A stretch of 14,085 nucleotides of DNA, taken from the NCBI GenBank assembly GCA_025362535.1, contig JANYGE010000075.1, positions 1 through 14,085 on the forward strand, given 5' to 3'. Each line of letters starts with the position of its first letter. The first letter of the stretch is position 1. The position numbers and the translations under genes were made by a program. The notes beneath the pieces are model-generated. The model did not search any database, was not told where the DNA came from, and was given only the letters and a program-made list of their open reading frames with translations. This document shows, piece after piece, positions 1 to 6,618 of the stretch. This DNA comes from Hyphomicrobiales bacterium (GTDB lineage Bacteria > Pseudomonadota > Alphaproteobacteria > Rhizobiales > Aestuariivirgaceae).

Positions 1-206
1 ACATCGGGTTTGGTCCGTGCGATGAGGGCGCCTAGAACCTTTACAATGCGCTCGCGCAAGGCATCTTCTTTCCATGCACCATAAGGAAAGCCCGCATTGT
101 CAGCAGAGTAAACCAAATGCGCCTCTGGCATTTGCTTGGCCACGGCGGATGCAACAGTCAGCCCGCCCATGCCACTATCAAACAATAGAATGCGTGGCTT
201 AGTCAT
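1..206 (-). CDS. murI: Glutamate racemase, N-terminal part (cut by window edge)
   Basis: MurI interconverts L- and D-glutamate in the cytoplasm, supplying D-Glu for peptidoglycan. Only the first 68 or so codons are present. The family signatures are clear: FDSGMGGLTV at residues 9-18, carrying the Asp-Ser of the active site, and DNAGFPYG at about 36-43. The first catalytic Cys lies beyond the edge. The ATG at 206 overlaps the 3' end of trmJ by 8 nt (199-206), so the two genes are probably translationally coupled and trmJ comes first. The family assignment is secure; whether the rest of the gene is intact cannot be seen. Confidence 0.93.
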   Translation of the reverse strand, partial: MTKPRILLFDSGMGGLTVASAVAKQMPEAHLVYSADNAGFPYGAWKEDALRERIVKVLGALIARTKPD

Positions 207-1017
207 CGCGTCCCTCTTTGCGCCGCTCATGCAGTCTTGTCAGCGAGGAAATAATACCGCGTAAAGATTTCACTTCTTGAATGGATAATTGCGCCTTGGC
301 AAACATATTGCGAATATTGCGCATCACAGTTGGGCGCTTTTCAGGCGATTTGAAAAAACCTGCCACGGCCAATTCCTCTTCCAAGTGATCATACATGCCA
401 TAGAGAATGTCTTTTGAGGCAAGCTCGGTGTTCGGCATGCGCAAGCCCGGCCCGGCCAAGGCTTGCAATTCTGAGGTGCCCTGCCCCAGAGATGTTGCCA
501 GCGGTTTGAACCATTCATAGCCCACCAGCAAAACCGCCTGCGCGATATTCAATGAAGCATAGGCCGGATTGACCGGTGCGGAAATAATCACATCGGCTTT
601 GGAAATTTCATCATTGGAAAGGCCCCAGCGCTCACGCCCAAACAGAATGGCGATCTTCTCACCACGAGCAATGCGCTTGTGCATATCAGCCGCCGCTTGT
701 TCCGGTGTCATAACCTCTTTCACCATGTCGCGTGGCCGCGCTGTGGTGGCATAGATAAAGTTGAATTCACGCAGGCCATCTTCCAGCGTTGAGTGGATGG
801 TCATAAATTCGACAGTCTCGGCAGCGCCCGATGCTGCCCCCGTCGCCTTCTCACGGTCCCAGCCTTCACGCGGGCTGACGAGCCTTAAATCCATCAACCC
901 AAAATTCGCCATGGCGCGCGCTGCCATGCCTATATTTTCGCCCAATTGTGGATTTACCAGCACCACCGAAGGTGATGGACCAAATTTCATGTCGCGCGTT
1001 TTATCTGTGCCAGCCAT
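199..1017 (-). CDS. trmJ: tRNA (cytidine/uridine-2'-O-)-methyltransferase TrmJ
   Basis: This is a SPOUT-fold, SAM-dependent RNA methyltransferase of the TrmH/TrmJ family; known members methylate the 2'-O of nucleotide 32 in tRNA anticodon loops. The protein has 272 residues from the chosen ATG. The SPOUT motifs are present in order: NPQLGENIG (22-30), FGRERWGL (about 126-133) and the cofactor-knot segment PAYASLNIAQA (about 151-161). The C-terminal 100 residues form the helical extension usual in alphaproteobacterial TrmJ. A TTG at 1059 would add 14 residues, but the ATG at 1017 gives the MAGTDK-type N-terminus I recall from relatives; an internal ATG nine codons later is also possible. It overlaps murI by 8 nt. 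Family assignment is firm; the exact target nucleotide is inferred. Confidence 0.9.
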   Translation of the reverse strand: MAGTDKTRDMKFGPSPSVVLVNPQLGENIGMAARAMANFGLMDLRLVSPREGWDREKATGAASGAAETVEFMTIHSTLEDGLREFNFIYATTARPRDMVKEVMTPEQAAADMHKRIARGEKIAILFGRERWGLSNDEISKADVIISAPVNPAYASLNIAQAVLLVGYEWFKPLATSLGQGTSELQALAGPGLRMPNTELASKDILYGMYDHLEEELAVAGFFKSPEKRPTVMRNIRNMFAKAQLSIQEVKSLRGIISSLTRLHERRKEGRDD

Positions 1018-1066
1018 GGGCTTCCAAATAGCGACAAGATGACAGATTCCATAGGCCAAATAATAG

Positions 1067-1098
1067 TTGACACAAAAACTCGGGTATATTATCCGAGT
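1067..1098 (+). promoter_or_regulatory. Promoter with palindromic operator candidate for the iron-uptake pair
   Basis: A perfect TTGACA lies at 1067-1072. Just downstream is an inverted repeat, ACTCGG (1078-1083) and CCGAGT (1093-1098), around an AT-rich 9-nt centre. TATATT/TATTAT hexamers within the centre sit only 12-14 nt from the -35, which is short; TATCCG at 1090-1095 gives a 17-nt spacer but a weak -10. A repressor on the palindrome would cover the -10. Its placement before an iron transport pair suggests metal-responsive control. I cannot match it to a known Fur, Irr or RirA box. Confidence 0.45.
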
Positions 1099-1134
1099 GT
1101 TCCAGTCGGTTAAACAAACAAACGGAGTTTTAAA

Positions 1135-1458
1135 GTGCGCACAATCATCTTTGCAGGTCTTTTAGCCTTAGCCCCAGCGGCCTATGCGGAAGATACCACG
1201 ACTTATGAAGTCACCTTAAAGGGTGCGGCTTTCGACATCACCGAAATCAAAGTGCCCGCAGGCAAGCCTTTTATCATTAAAATGAACAATCAAAATGCTG
1301 CCCCGGCTGAACTTGAAGCCAAAGATATGAAAATTGAAAAAGCTGTTGCCGGAAACTCTTCCATCGTGGTGCGGGTTAAGGCTATGGAGCCCGGCAAATA
1401 TCTCTTCGTCGATGAATATCAAGAAGATGTTGCCAAAGGCTATGTGATCGTAGAATAA
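1135..1458 (+). CDS. Periplasmic cupredoxin-like protein (FtrB/EfeO-N type)
   Basis: A 107-residue secreted protein with a Sec signal peptide (hydrophobic core about 3-17, likely cleavage AYA|ED after residue 18) and a single small beta-sandwich domain. The pattern PAELEAKDMKIEK (57-69), then EPGKY (85-89) and an acidic stretch DEYQED (93-98), resembles cupredoxin-like domains found with FTR1 iron permeases (FtrB in FtrABCD, the N-terminal domain of EfeO). It starts at GTG 1135 with GGAG about 9 nt upstream. The stop is 9 nt before the permease gene, so one operon is likely. It contains no His and no Cys, so a classical type I copper site is impossible; the acidic residues are candidate metal ligands. 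A role in passing iron to the permease is inferred. Confidence 0.78.
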   Translation: MRTIIFAGLLALAPAAYAEDTTTYEVTLKGAAFDITEIKVPAGKPFIIKMNNQNAAPAELEAKDMKIEKAVAGNSSIVVRVKAMEPGKYLFVDEYQEDVAKGYVIVE

Positions 1459-1467
1459 GTCCATCCC

Positions 1468-2286
1468 ATGATCGGCGCACTCATCATCGTTTTCCGTGAA
1501 GTCATTGAAGCAGGGCTCATCATTGGCATTGTTTTAGCGGCAACGCGCAGTGTTGTCGGCAGCCGTAAATGGGTGGGCCTGGGTGTGTTAGGTGGCATCG
1601 TGGGAAGCTGCATAGTTGCAGCTTTCACCGGTGCTATCGCTGCCTTCTTTAATGGCTATGGCCAGGAAATTTTTAACGCTGGCATTCTGGCGATCGCCGT
1701 CATCATGCTTGCCTGGCACAATATCTGGATGGCTTTGCATGGCCGCGAAATGGCAGGGGAACTGAAACAGGCCGGCAATGAAGTGCGCGAAGGCAGCAGA
1801 ACCCTTGTCGCCTTGGCCATCGTGGTTGGCGCTGCCGTTTTGCGTGAAGGTTCGGAGGTTGTCTTGTTCCTCTATGGCGTTCTGATCGGTGGCGGTGGCA
1901 CGGTTAAAAGCATTGCACTGGGTGCATTCATGGGGCTTGGTGCTGGGGCCGCAATGTCGGCACTCACATATCTGGGCCTGCTTAAAATTCCAACCCGTCA
2001 TATTTTCAAAGTCACAAGCTGGTTGATCACATTGCTGGCTGCTGGCATGGCGGCGCAATCCATTTCATTTTTAGAAAAAGCCGGCGTGGTTGAAATGCTC
2101 AGCAACACGGTGTGGGATAGTTCGTCTCTGCTATCCGAAAAAAGCATCGCAGGCCGCATTCTGCATACGCTGATTGGCTATAGTGATCAGCCAACACTGC
2201 TGCAATTGCTGGCCTATGTGGCAACCCTCATCGCCATCATCGCCACAACAAGATTGGTGACAGCGCCAAAGCATTTGGCGGCCTAG
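1468..2286 (+). CDS. FTR1-family high-affinity iron permease
   Basis: A 272-residue inner-membrane protein of the FTR1/EfeU/FtrC family, which imports iron, typically Fe(III) generated by a partner redox or binding protein. Two RExxE iron-binding motifs are present: REVIE at residues 10-14 in the first membrane helix and REGSE at 126-130 in the fourth. About seven hydrophobic segments are visible (roughly 2-24, 36-60, 69-90, 112-138, 147-171, 181-200 and 243-263). It is the second gene of a pair with the cupredoxin-like protein 9 nt upstream, and its own Shine-Dalgarno is weak, consistent with translation following the first gene. The periplasmic P19/FtrA protein and the FtrD polyferredoxin of the four-gene system are absent from this window. 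Confidence 0.9.
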   Translation: MIGALIIVFREVIEAGLIIGIVLAATRSVVGSRKWVGLGVLGGIVGSCIVAAFTGAIAAFFNGYGQEIFNAGILAIAVIMLAWHNIWMALHGREMAGELKQAGNEVREGSRTLVALAIVVGAAVLREGSEVVLFLYGVLIGGGGTVKSIALGAFMGLGAGAAMSALTYLGLLKIPTRHIFKVTSWLITLLAAGMAAQSISFLEKAGVVEMLSNTVWDSSSLLSEKSIAGRILHTLIGYSDQPTLLQLLAYVATLIAIIATTRLVTAPKHLAA

Positions 2287-2297
2287 GGCGTTCTTTT
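2264..2297 (+). terminator. Possible terminator overlapping the end of the permease gene
   Basis: A perfect 7-bp inverted repeat, CGCCAAA (2264-2270) and TTTGGCG (2274-2280), has a 3-nt loop. TTCTTTT follows at 2291-2297. The 10-nt gap between stem and T-run is longer than in a standard intrinsic terminator, so the call is weak. Confidence 0.3.
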
Positions 2298-2328
2298 CAA
2301 ATCACTCAATATATGCTAGTTTCGTGGA

Positions 2329-2556
2329 ATGACAGAGATCGCACCACGAATTACCAGCAACCCCGATCAATGTGGGGGGCGACCATGTATCAGAAATTTA
2401 CGAGTTCGCGTATCAGATGTGCTTGAGCTTCTGGCCGCGGGTGAATCTCGTGAGACTATCCTAGAGGATTATCCTTATCTTGAAGATGCCGATATTAGCG
2501 CTGTGCTTTCTTATGCCGCTAAGTCTAACTCTCATCGTTTGATCGCCGCCGAATAA
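2329..2556 (+). CDS. DUF433 antitoxin
   Basis: A 75-residue DUF433 protein, a small helix-turn-helix family that acts as the antitoxin to PIN-like DUF5615 toxins. Family hallmarks are the N-terminal ITSNPDQCGGRPCIRNLRV segment (8-26), the VSDVLELLAAGES helix region (28-40) and the acidic EDYPYLEDADISAVL segment (46-60). Its TAA shares one base with the ATG of the toxin gene (TAATG), so the two are translationally coupled. There is no proper Shine-Dalgarno before the ATG; a TATGCT -10-like hexamer at 2312-2317 would put the mRNA 5' end within a few nt of the start codon. It probably also represses its own promoter, as usual for such antitoxins; that is inference. Confidence 0.85.
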   Translation: MTEIAPRITSNPDQCGGRPCIRNLRVRVSDVLELLAAGESRETILEDYPYLEDADISAVLSYAAKSNSHRLIAAE

Positions 2557-2882
2557 TGCGGTTTGTGGTTGATGCTAATCTTCCAGTTCCTCTTGCACGA
2601 TTATTGATCCAGCTAGGCCACGAAGCCTATCACATCCATGATTTTGGACTCGCTGGAACCAAAGACGCACTCATATGGCAAAAAGCCAAAGAATTGCGCG
2701 GCGTTATTGTTTCAAAAGACTCAGACTTTGTACTCTTGCACCAGCGCGATCAAAGCGTAAGTGTGGTATTTTACAATAGGGGCAACATAAAGAAAAAAGC
2801 TCTACTCGCACATTTTGAAATAATTCTGCCAGAGATCATAACAGCACTGGACAGCGGCGAAACACTCATCGAAATTACCTAG
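2556..2882 (+). CDS. DUF5615 PIN-like toxin (putative ribonuclease)
   Basis: A 108-residue protein of the DUF5615 PIN-like family, presumed metal-dependent RNases that are neutralised by an adjacent DUF433 protein. The acidic residues expected for a PIN-type active site are visible: Asp6 in VVDANLP, Asp37 in GTKDALIW, and Asp55/Asp57 in VSKDSDF, followed by the FYNRGN segment (72-77). Length is normal for the family and no key residue is missing, so it should be active if the fold is conserved. It starts inside the stop codon of the antitoxin gene. The RNA target is unknown. It is followed by a convergent MFS gene after 62 nt. Confidence 0.85.
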   Translation: MRFVVDANLPVPLARLLIQLGHEAYHIHDFGLAGTKDALIWQKAKELRGVIVSKDSDFVLLHQRDQSVSVVFYNRGNIKKKALLAHFEIILPEIITALDSGETLIEIT

Positions 2883-2944
2883 CCTTCTGAAACCGTCACT
2901 CCCACGACGACGAGAGGCGCGAGTGATCTATGCAGCGCTTCTTT

Positions 2945-4180
2945 CTAAGGAGAGGGCTTCCCCTCAAGCTTCCTTGCCGTCCTCAACTGCGGGAATATGC
3001 GGGCCCATAATCCAGCAACTAGCATGGTGCCCACACCACCCATGACCACAGCCGTCACGGCACCCAATTTCCAAGCCACCATGCCCGCGCGGAATTCACC
3101 CAATTCATTTGATGCACCGATGAACACACTGTTCACTGCATTCACGCGGCCACGCACTGCATCCGGTGTCCAGAGTTGCATCAAGGTTTCGCGCACATAA
3201 ACGCTCACCATATCAAAGCAGCCCATGGCCATCAGAGCCACAATGGAAAGCGGCAGATAGCTGGAGATGCCGAACACCACGGTGAAAAAACCAAACAGCG
3301 CCACCGCTGAAAACAACACCACGCCTGCCCGATCTCTAATGCCATATTTGGCCAGCCACAGCGCCATTGCAATTCCCCCAAGGCCGGGGGCTCCGCGCAG
3401 CATACCAAGGCCCCAAGGCCCCACTTGCAAAATGTCTCGCGCATAAATCGGCATCAATGCCACTGCCCCACCGAGCAACACGGCAAATAAATCGAGCGAA
3501 ATGGCTCCTAACACCACAGGCTCATGGCGAATGAATTTAAAGCCAGCAAGCAGCGTGGTAAGGCCGCCCTCATCTTGGTGGTTCATCTGCTGGTTGACAT
3601 GCCCAATCAACACAACACAGCTGGCCGCCAGCGCCAAAAGTACTAAGGCCGTTCCGTAAGCAACCGCGGGTCCAATGCCATAGAGCAGACCGCCCAAAAC
3701 CGGTCCAGTGATGCTGGCCGTCTGCCATGTCATCGAGTTCAGCGAAATGCCGTGTGGCACAGCTTCTTTAGCCAGAAGATTGGGCGACAAAGCTGAAGCT
3801 GATGGGCTGATGAAAGCCCGTGCCACACCGAGCACAGCCAAAATTGACAACACAGGCCACACCACTTCATGGCTGCCGCGCGAATACATCACCAAGCCAA
3901 CAGCACCGGCAATCTCAATCCCCATACAACCGGCCAGAATGATCCGGCGGTTGAAACGGTCGGCCACAAGTCCAGTGACCAAAACCAAAAGCAGTGCGGG
4001 CAAAAACTGCACCAATCCAATCAGCGCCAGATAATAAGCATCATGGGTGATGTCATAAACCTGCCAACTCACCGCCATGGAGATTATTTGGGTGGCAAAA
4101 CTGTGAGCCGTGATGGCCAGCAGATATTTCACATAGGCAGGATAGGTGAAGGCATTGGCGGAGGGAGATTTGGTTGTCAT
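2945..4180 (-). CDS. MFS transporter, MFS_3 / EntS-like exporter family
   Basis: An inner-membrane major facilitator protein with roughly 10-12 hydrophobic helices over 411 residues. Between the second and third helices it has a motif-A-like GLVADRFNRR (70-79). After the central hydrophilic loop comes a GFKFIRHEPV segment followed by DLFAVLLGGAVALMPIYA, the layout typical of the MFS_3 group that includes the enterobactin exporter EntS. The substrate is unknown. Proximity to the iron genes makes a siderophore or metabolite exporter thinkable, but they are on opposite strands and this is weak. An ATG at 4180, with AGGA upstream, is preferred over ATGs at 4201 and 4234, because the extra residues are not membrane-like. 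It is divergent from icd. Confidence 0.85.
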   Translation of the reverse strand: MTTKSPSANAFTYPAYVKYLLAITAHSFATQIISMAVSWQVYDITHDAYYLALIGLVQFLPALLLVLVTGLVADRFNRRIILAGCMGIEIAGAVGLVMYSRGSHEVVWPVLSILAVLGVARAFISPSASALSPNLLAKEAVPHGISLNSMTWQTASITGPVLGGLLYGIGPAVAYGTALVLLALAASCVVLIGHVNQQMNHQDEGGLTTLLAGFKFIRHEPVVLGAISLDLFAVLLGGAVALMPIYARDILQVGPWGLGMLRGAPGLGGIAMALWLAKYGIRDRAGVVLFSAVALFGFFTVVFGISSYLPLSIVALMAMGCFDMVSVYVRETLMQLWTPDAVRGRVNAVNSVFIGASNELGEFRAGMVAWKLGAVTAVVMGGVGTMLVAGLWARIFPQLRTARKLEGKPSP

Positions 4181-4244
4181 TCCAGTGTCCTGCCATGCCA
4201 TCAACAAACTGTCAAAGCCGCTTTCCCTCGCCATGCACCCCTGC

Positions 4245-4280
4245 TATAGCCGCTCCATCAAAGTCACATATCAAAGGCAA
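4245..4280 (+). promoter_or_regulatory. Candidate icd promoter and ribosome binding site
   Basis: In the 105-nt gap between the divergent MFS gene and icd, TATAGC at 4245-4250 is a fair -10; the hexamer 17 nt upstream (TTTCCC) is a poor -35. AAAGG at 4273-4277 lies 8 nt before the icd ATG and serves as Shine-Dalgarno. Confidence 0.3.
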
Positions 4281-4285
4281 ATCAC

Positions 4286-5497
4286 ATGGATAAGATCAAG
4301 GTCGCGAACCCAGTAGTTGAACTCGATGGCGATGAGATGACGCGCATCATTTGGGATCTGATCAAAACCAAATTGATCCTGCCCTATCTCGATATTGATC
4401 TCAAATATTATGACCTCGGCATGGAACACCGCGATGCCACTGATGATAAGGTAACTGTGGATGCTGCCAATGCGATTAAGCAATATGGTGTTGGTGTAAA
4501 ATGCGCCACCATCACGCCAGATGAAGCGCGCGTCAAAGAATTCGGCCTGAAGCAAATGTGGAAATCGCCCAACGGCACTATCCGCAATATTCTGGGTGGC
4601 GTGATTTTCCGTGAACCGATCATCTGCCAAAACGTGCCGCGCTTGGTGCCGGGCTGGACCAAGCCCATCATCATCGGCCGCCACGCTTATGGCGATCAAT
4701 ACCGCGCCACTGATTTCACCTTCCCCGGTAAGGGCACCTTGACCATGAAATTTGTGGGTGATGATGGTGCCGTGATCGAAAAGGAAGTGTTCAAGGCCCC
4801 GGGCTCTGGCGTGGCCATGGCCATGTATAATCTTGATGACTCAATCAAGGAATTTGCGCGGGCCTCGTTGAACTATGGCTTGCAACGCAAATTGCCGGTT
4901 TACTTCTCATCCAAGAATACCATTCTGAAAGCCTATGATGGCCGCTTCAAAGATATTTTCCAGGCTGTCTTCGAGGCTGAATTCAAAGCTGATTACGCCA
5001 AGGCTGGTATCACCTATGAGCACCGCTTGATCGATGACATGGTGGCCTCCGCCATGAAATGGACCGGAGGCTATATCTGGGCCTGCAAAAACTATGATGG
5101 TGACGTGCAATCAGATCTCGTGGCCCAGGGCTATGGCTCACTCGGTTTGATGACCTCCGTTCTGCTGACCCCAGATGGCAAGACTGTTGAAGCCGAAGCC
5201 GCCCACGGCACGGTGACGCGTCACTACCGTTTACATCAACAAGGCAAATCCACCTCCACCAATTCCACCGCATCAATTTACGCCTGGACCGGTGGCCTGA
5301 AGCATCGTGCCAAATTGGATGACAATGCCAAGCTGCTGAAATTTGCCAATACTTTAGAGCAAGTGACAGTGGCCACCATTGAACAAGGCAAGATGACCAA
5401 GGATTTGGCCGTGCTGGTTGGCCCCGATCAACAATGGCTCACTACCGAAGGCTTCATTGATGCCGTAGATGCAAACTTGCAAAAGGCCATGAGCTAG
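4286..5497 (+). CDS. icd: NADP-dependent isocitrate dehydrogenase
   Basis: Icd oxidatively decarboxylates isocitrate to 2-oxoglutarate in the TCA cycle, reducing NADP. The 403-residue protein is of the eukaryote-like homodimeric type rather than the E. coli type, as is usual in Hyphomicrobiales. Substrate and metal residues fall at the same numbers as in human IDH1: Ser94 and Arg100 in KSPNGTIRN, Arg109, Arg132 and Tyr139 in [11 protein letters not shown], with Asp271 and the following acidic residues in [10 protein letters not shown]. The NADP-binding segment [11 protein letters not shown] is at 305-315. Nothing is missing. The gene is monocistronic: it is divergent from the MFS gene and convergent with the receiver operon, whose end is 22 nt away with no obvious terminator between. 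Confidence 0.96.
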   Translation: MDKIKVANPVVELDGDEMTRIIWDLIKTKLILPYLDIDLKYYDLGMEHRDATDDKVTVDAANAIKQYGVGVKCATITPDEARVKEFGLKQMWKSPNGTIRNILGGVIFREPIICQNVPRLVPGWTKPIIIGRHAYGDQYRATDFTFPGKGTLTMKFVGDDGAVIEKEVFKAPGSGVAMAMYNLDDSIKEFARASLNYGLQRKLPVYFSSKNTILKAYDGRFKDIFQAVFEAEFKADYAKAGITYEHRLIDDMVASAMKWTGGYIWACKNYDGDVQSDLVAQGYGSLGLMTSVLLTPDGKTVEAEAAHGTVTRHYRLHQQGKSTSTNSTASIYAWTGGLKHRAKLDDNAKLLKFANTLEQVTVATIEQGKMTKDLAVLVGPDQQWLTTEGFIDAVDANLQKAMS

Positions 5498-5519
5498 GAA
5501 TGACGATACAGTTGAAGCG

Positions 5520-5885
5520 CTAAGCCGCTTCGCGATCAATAGCGTCTAGCAACTTGGAAGGATCAGTGGGTTTGCTAAACACACCCAGAGCTCCGTTGTC
5601 GCGGGCTTTGTCGAGCAGCACGTCAGCACTATAGCCCGTCATAAAATAAATTCGCGCTTGCGGATTAAGAGCGCGAATTTCCAAAAAACTTTCGACGCCA
5701 TTTTTATTTGGCATCATCACGTCAAAAAATCCAAGATCAACCTGATTGGTCTTGAATGCTTCCACCGCCTCATTGCCATCATAGGCCACAATCACCTTAT
5801 GATTTTCAGATGCAAATAATTCAGCCAGTGCATCAGCGTTTTCTGTGTCATCATCAACTACAAGTATATTCAATATTTTTGACAT
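5520..5885 (-). CDS. Single-domain response regulator (CheY-like)
   Basis: A stand-alone 121-residue receiver domain without DNA-binding or enzymatic output. The phosphorylation site is intact: acidic pair Asp11-Asp12, phosphoacceptor Asp55 in FFDVMMP, switch Thr83 in MTGYS and Lys105 in SKP. It is the last gene of a three-gene minus-strand operon, 13 nt after the tandem-receiver gene. By ungapped alignment it shares about half its residues with the first receiver of that neighbour, so the two probably arose by duplication. It likely takes phosphate from the adjacent kinase and acts by protein contact, or serves as a phosphate sink. The partner cannot be told from sequence. Confidence 0.9.
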   Translation of the reverse strand: MSKILNILVVDDDTENADALAELFASENHKVIVAYDGNEAVEAFKTNQVDLGFFDVMMPNKNGVESFLEIRALNPQARIYFMTGYSADVLLDKARDNGALGVFSKPTDPSKLLDAIDREAA

Positions 5886-5898
5886 TATTTTTCACTCA

Positions 5899-6618
5899 TC
5901 AGGCTGCAAGAATTTGAAGTCGGTCCAGCAAGTCCATGGGGTCAAAAGGTTTGTTCAAAATTCCCGTAACAGCTAAATCGCGCAACGCATCATGACCCAT
6001 TTGTGTTTGCTGCGATTGTGGCGTCACAATAATAATCGGTTGTGCTGCCGCTTTGCGGCGCATGCCGGTGCACACACCAACACTATCAATCAGCGGGGCT
6101 TTCAAATCCAAAATCAAAACCTCACCAGAACCACAGGTCTCCTGGGCCTCTTGAGCCTCGCTCACAATGCGGCATTGAAATCCAGAAGCAGAAATCACTT
6201 GGTGCAATGCTGTGCTATAATTGGCCCCAAATGCGGGTGCCACCATCAGGCCTTCTGAGCCTATATCTTTCACCATCGCGAGGATCGCTTCCACATCCAT
6301 CGGTTTGTTCAAAACCCCCAAGGCACCGTGGTCAATGGATTGCCGCAACAGTTCCTCAACACTATATCCCGTCATCATAAATACTTTTGCTTGCGGACGC
6401 ATTTTTCGAATTTGCAAAAAACTTTCCAAGCCATTGAGGCCCGGCATCATCACATCCATAAAAGCCAAATCAAAATGCTGCGCCATATGAGCTGCGATGG
6501 CAGCCTCACCACTGTGCACCGCCATGGTCTCATGGCCTTCAAAATCAAACAATTCAGCCAAGGACTGTGCGTTGTCTATATCATCATCAACCACCAGAAT
6601 TCGCAAAGCCCGGGCCAT
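5899..6618 (-). CDS. Tandem-receiver response regulator (REC-REC)
   Basis: A 239-residue protein with two receiver-like domains and nothing else. REC1 (1-120) is complete: Asp11-Asp12, phosphoacceptor Asp55 in FMDVMMP, Thr83 in MTGYS, Lys105 in NKP. REC2 (about 122-239) is degenerate: the N-terminal acidic pair is missing (PAFGANYS stands where DD is expected), although Asp171 in LILDLKAP, a Thr at 199 and Lys223 in LNKPFDP remain. REC2 is therefore probably a non-phosphorylated interaction or dimerisation domain. The ATG shares one base with the TAA of the kinase gene (TAATG), so kinase and regulator are translationally coupled. There is no DNA-binding, GGDEF, EAL or histidine phosphotransfer domain. 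Confidence 0.88.
   Translation of the reverse strand: MARALRILVVDDDIDNAQSLAELFDFEGHETMAVHSGEAAIAAHMAQHFDLAFMDVMMPGLNGLESFLQIRKMRPQAKVFMMTGYSVEELLRQSIDHGALGVLNKPMDVEAILAMVKDIGSEGLMVAPAFGANYSTALHQVISASGFQCRIVSEAQEAQETCGSGEVLILDLKAPLIDSVGVCTGMRRKAAAQPIIIVTPQSQQTQMGHDALRDLAVTGILNKPFDPMDLLDRLQILAA

Noticed and set aside
1588-2058. 156-codon minus-strand frame opposite the FTR1 gene
   Set aside because: Shadow of the permease, which has clear RExxE motifs and membrane helices.
2896-2926. 6-bp inverted repeat TCACTC/GAGTGA between the toxin and MFS genes
   Set aside because: Short stem, 19-nt loop and no T-run on either side; not a credible terminator.
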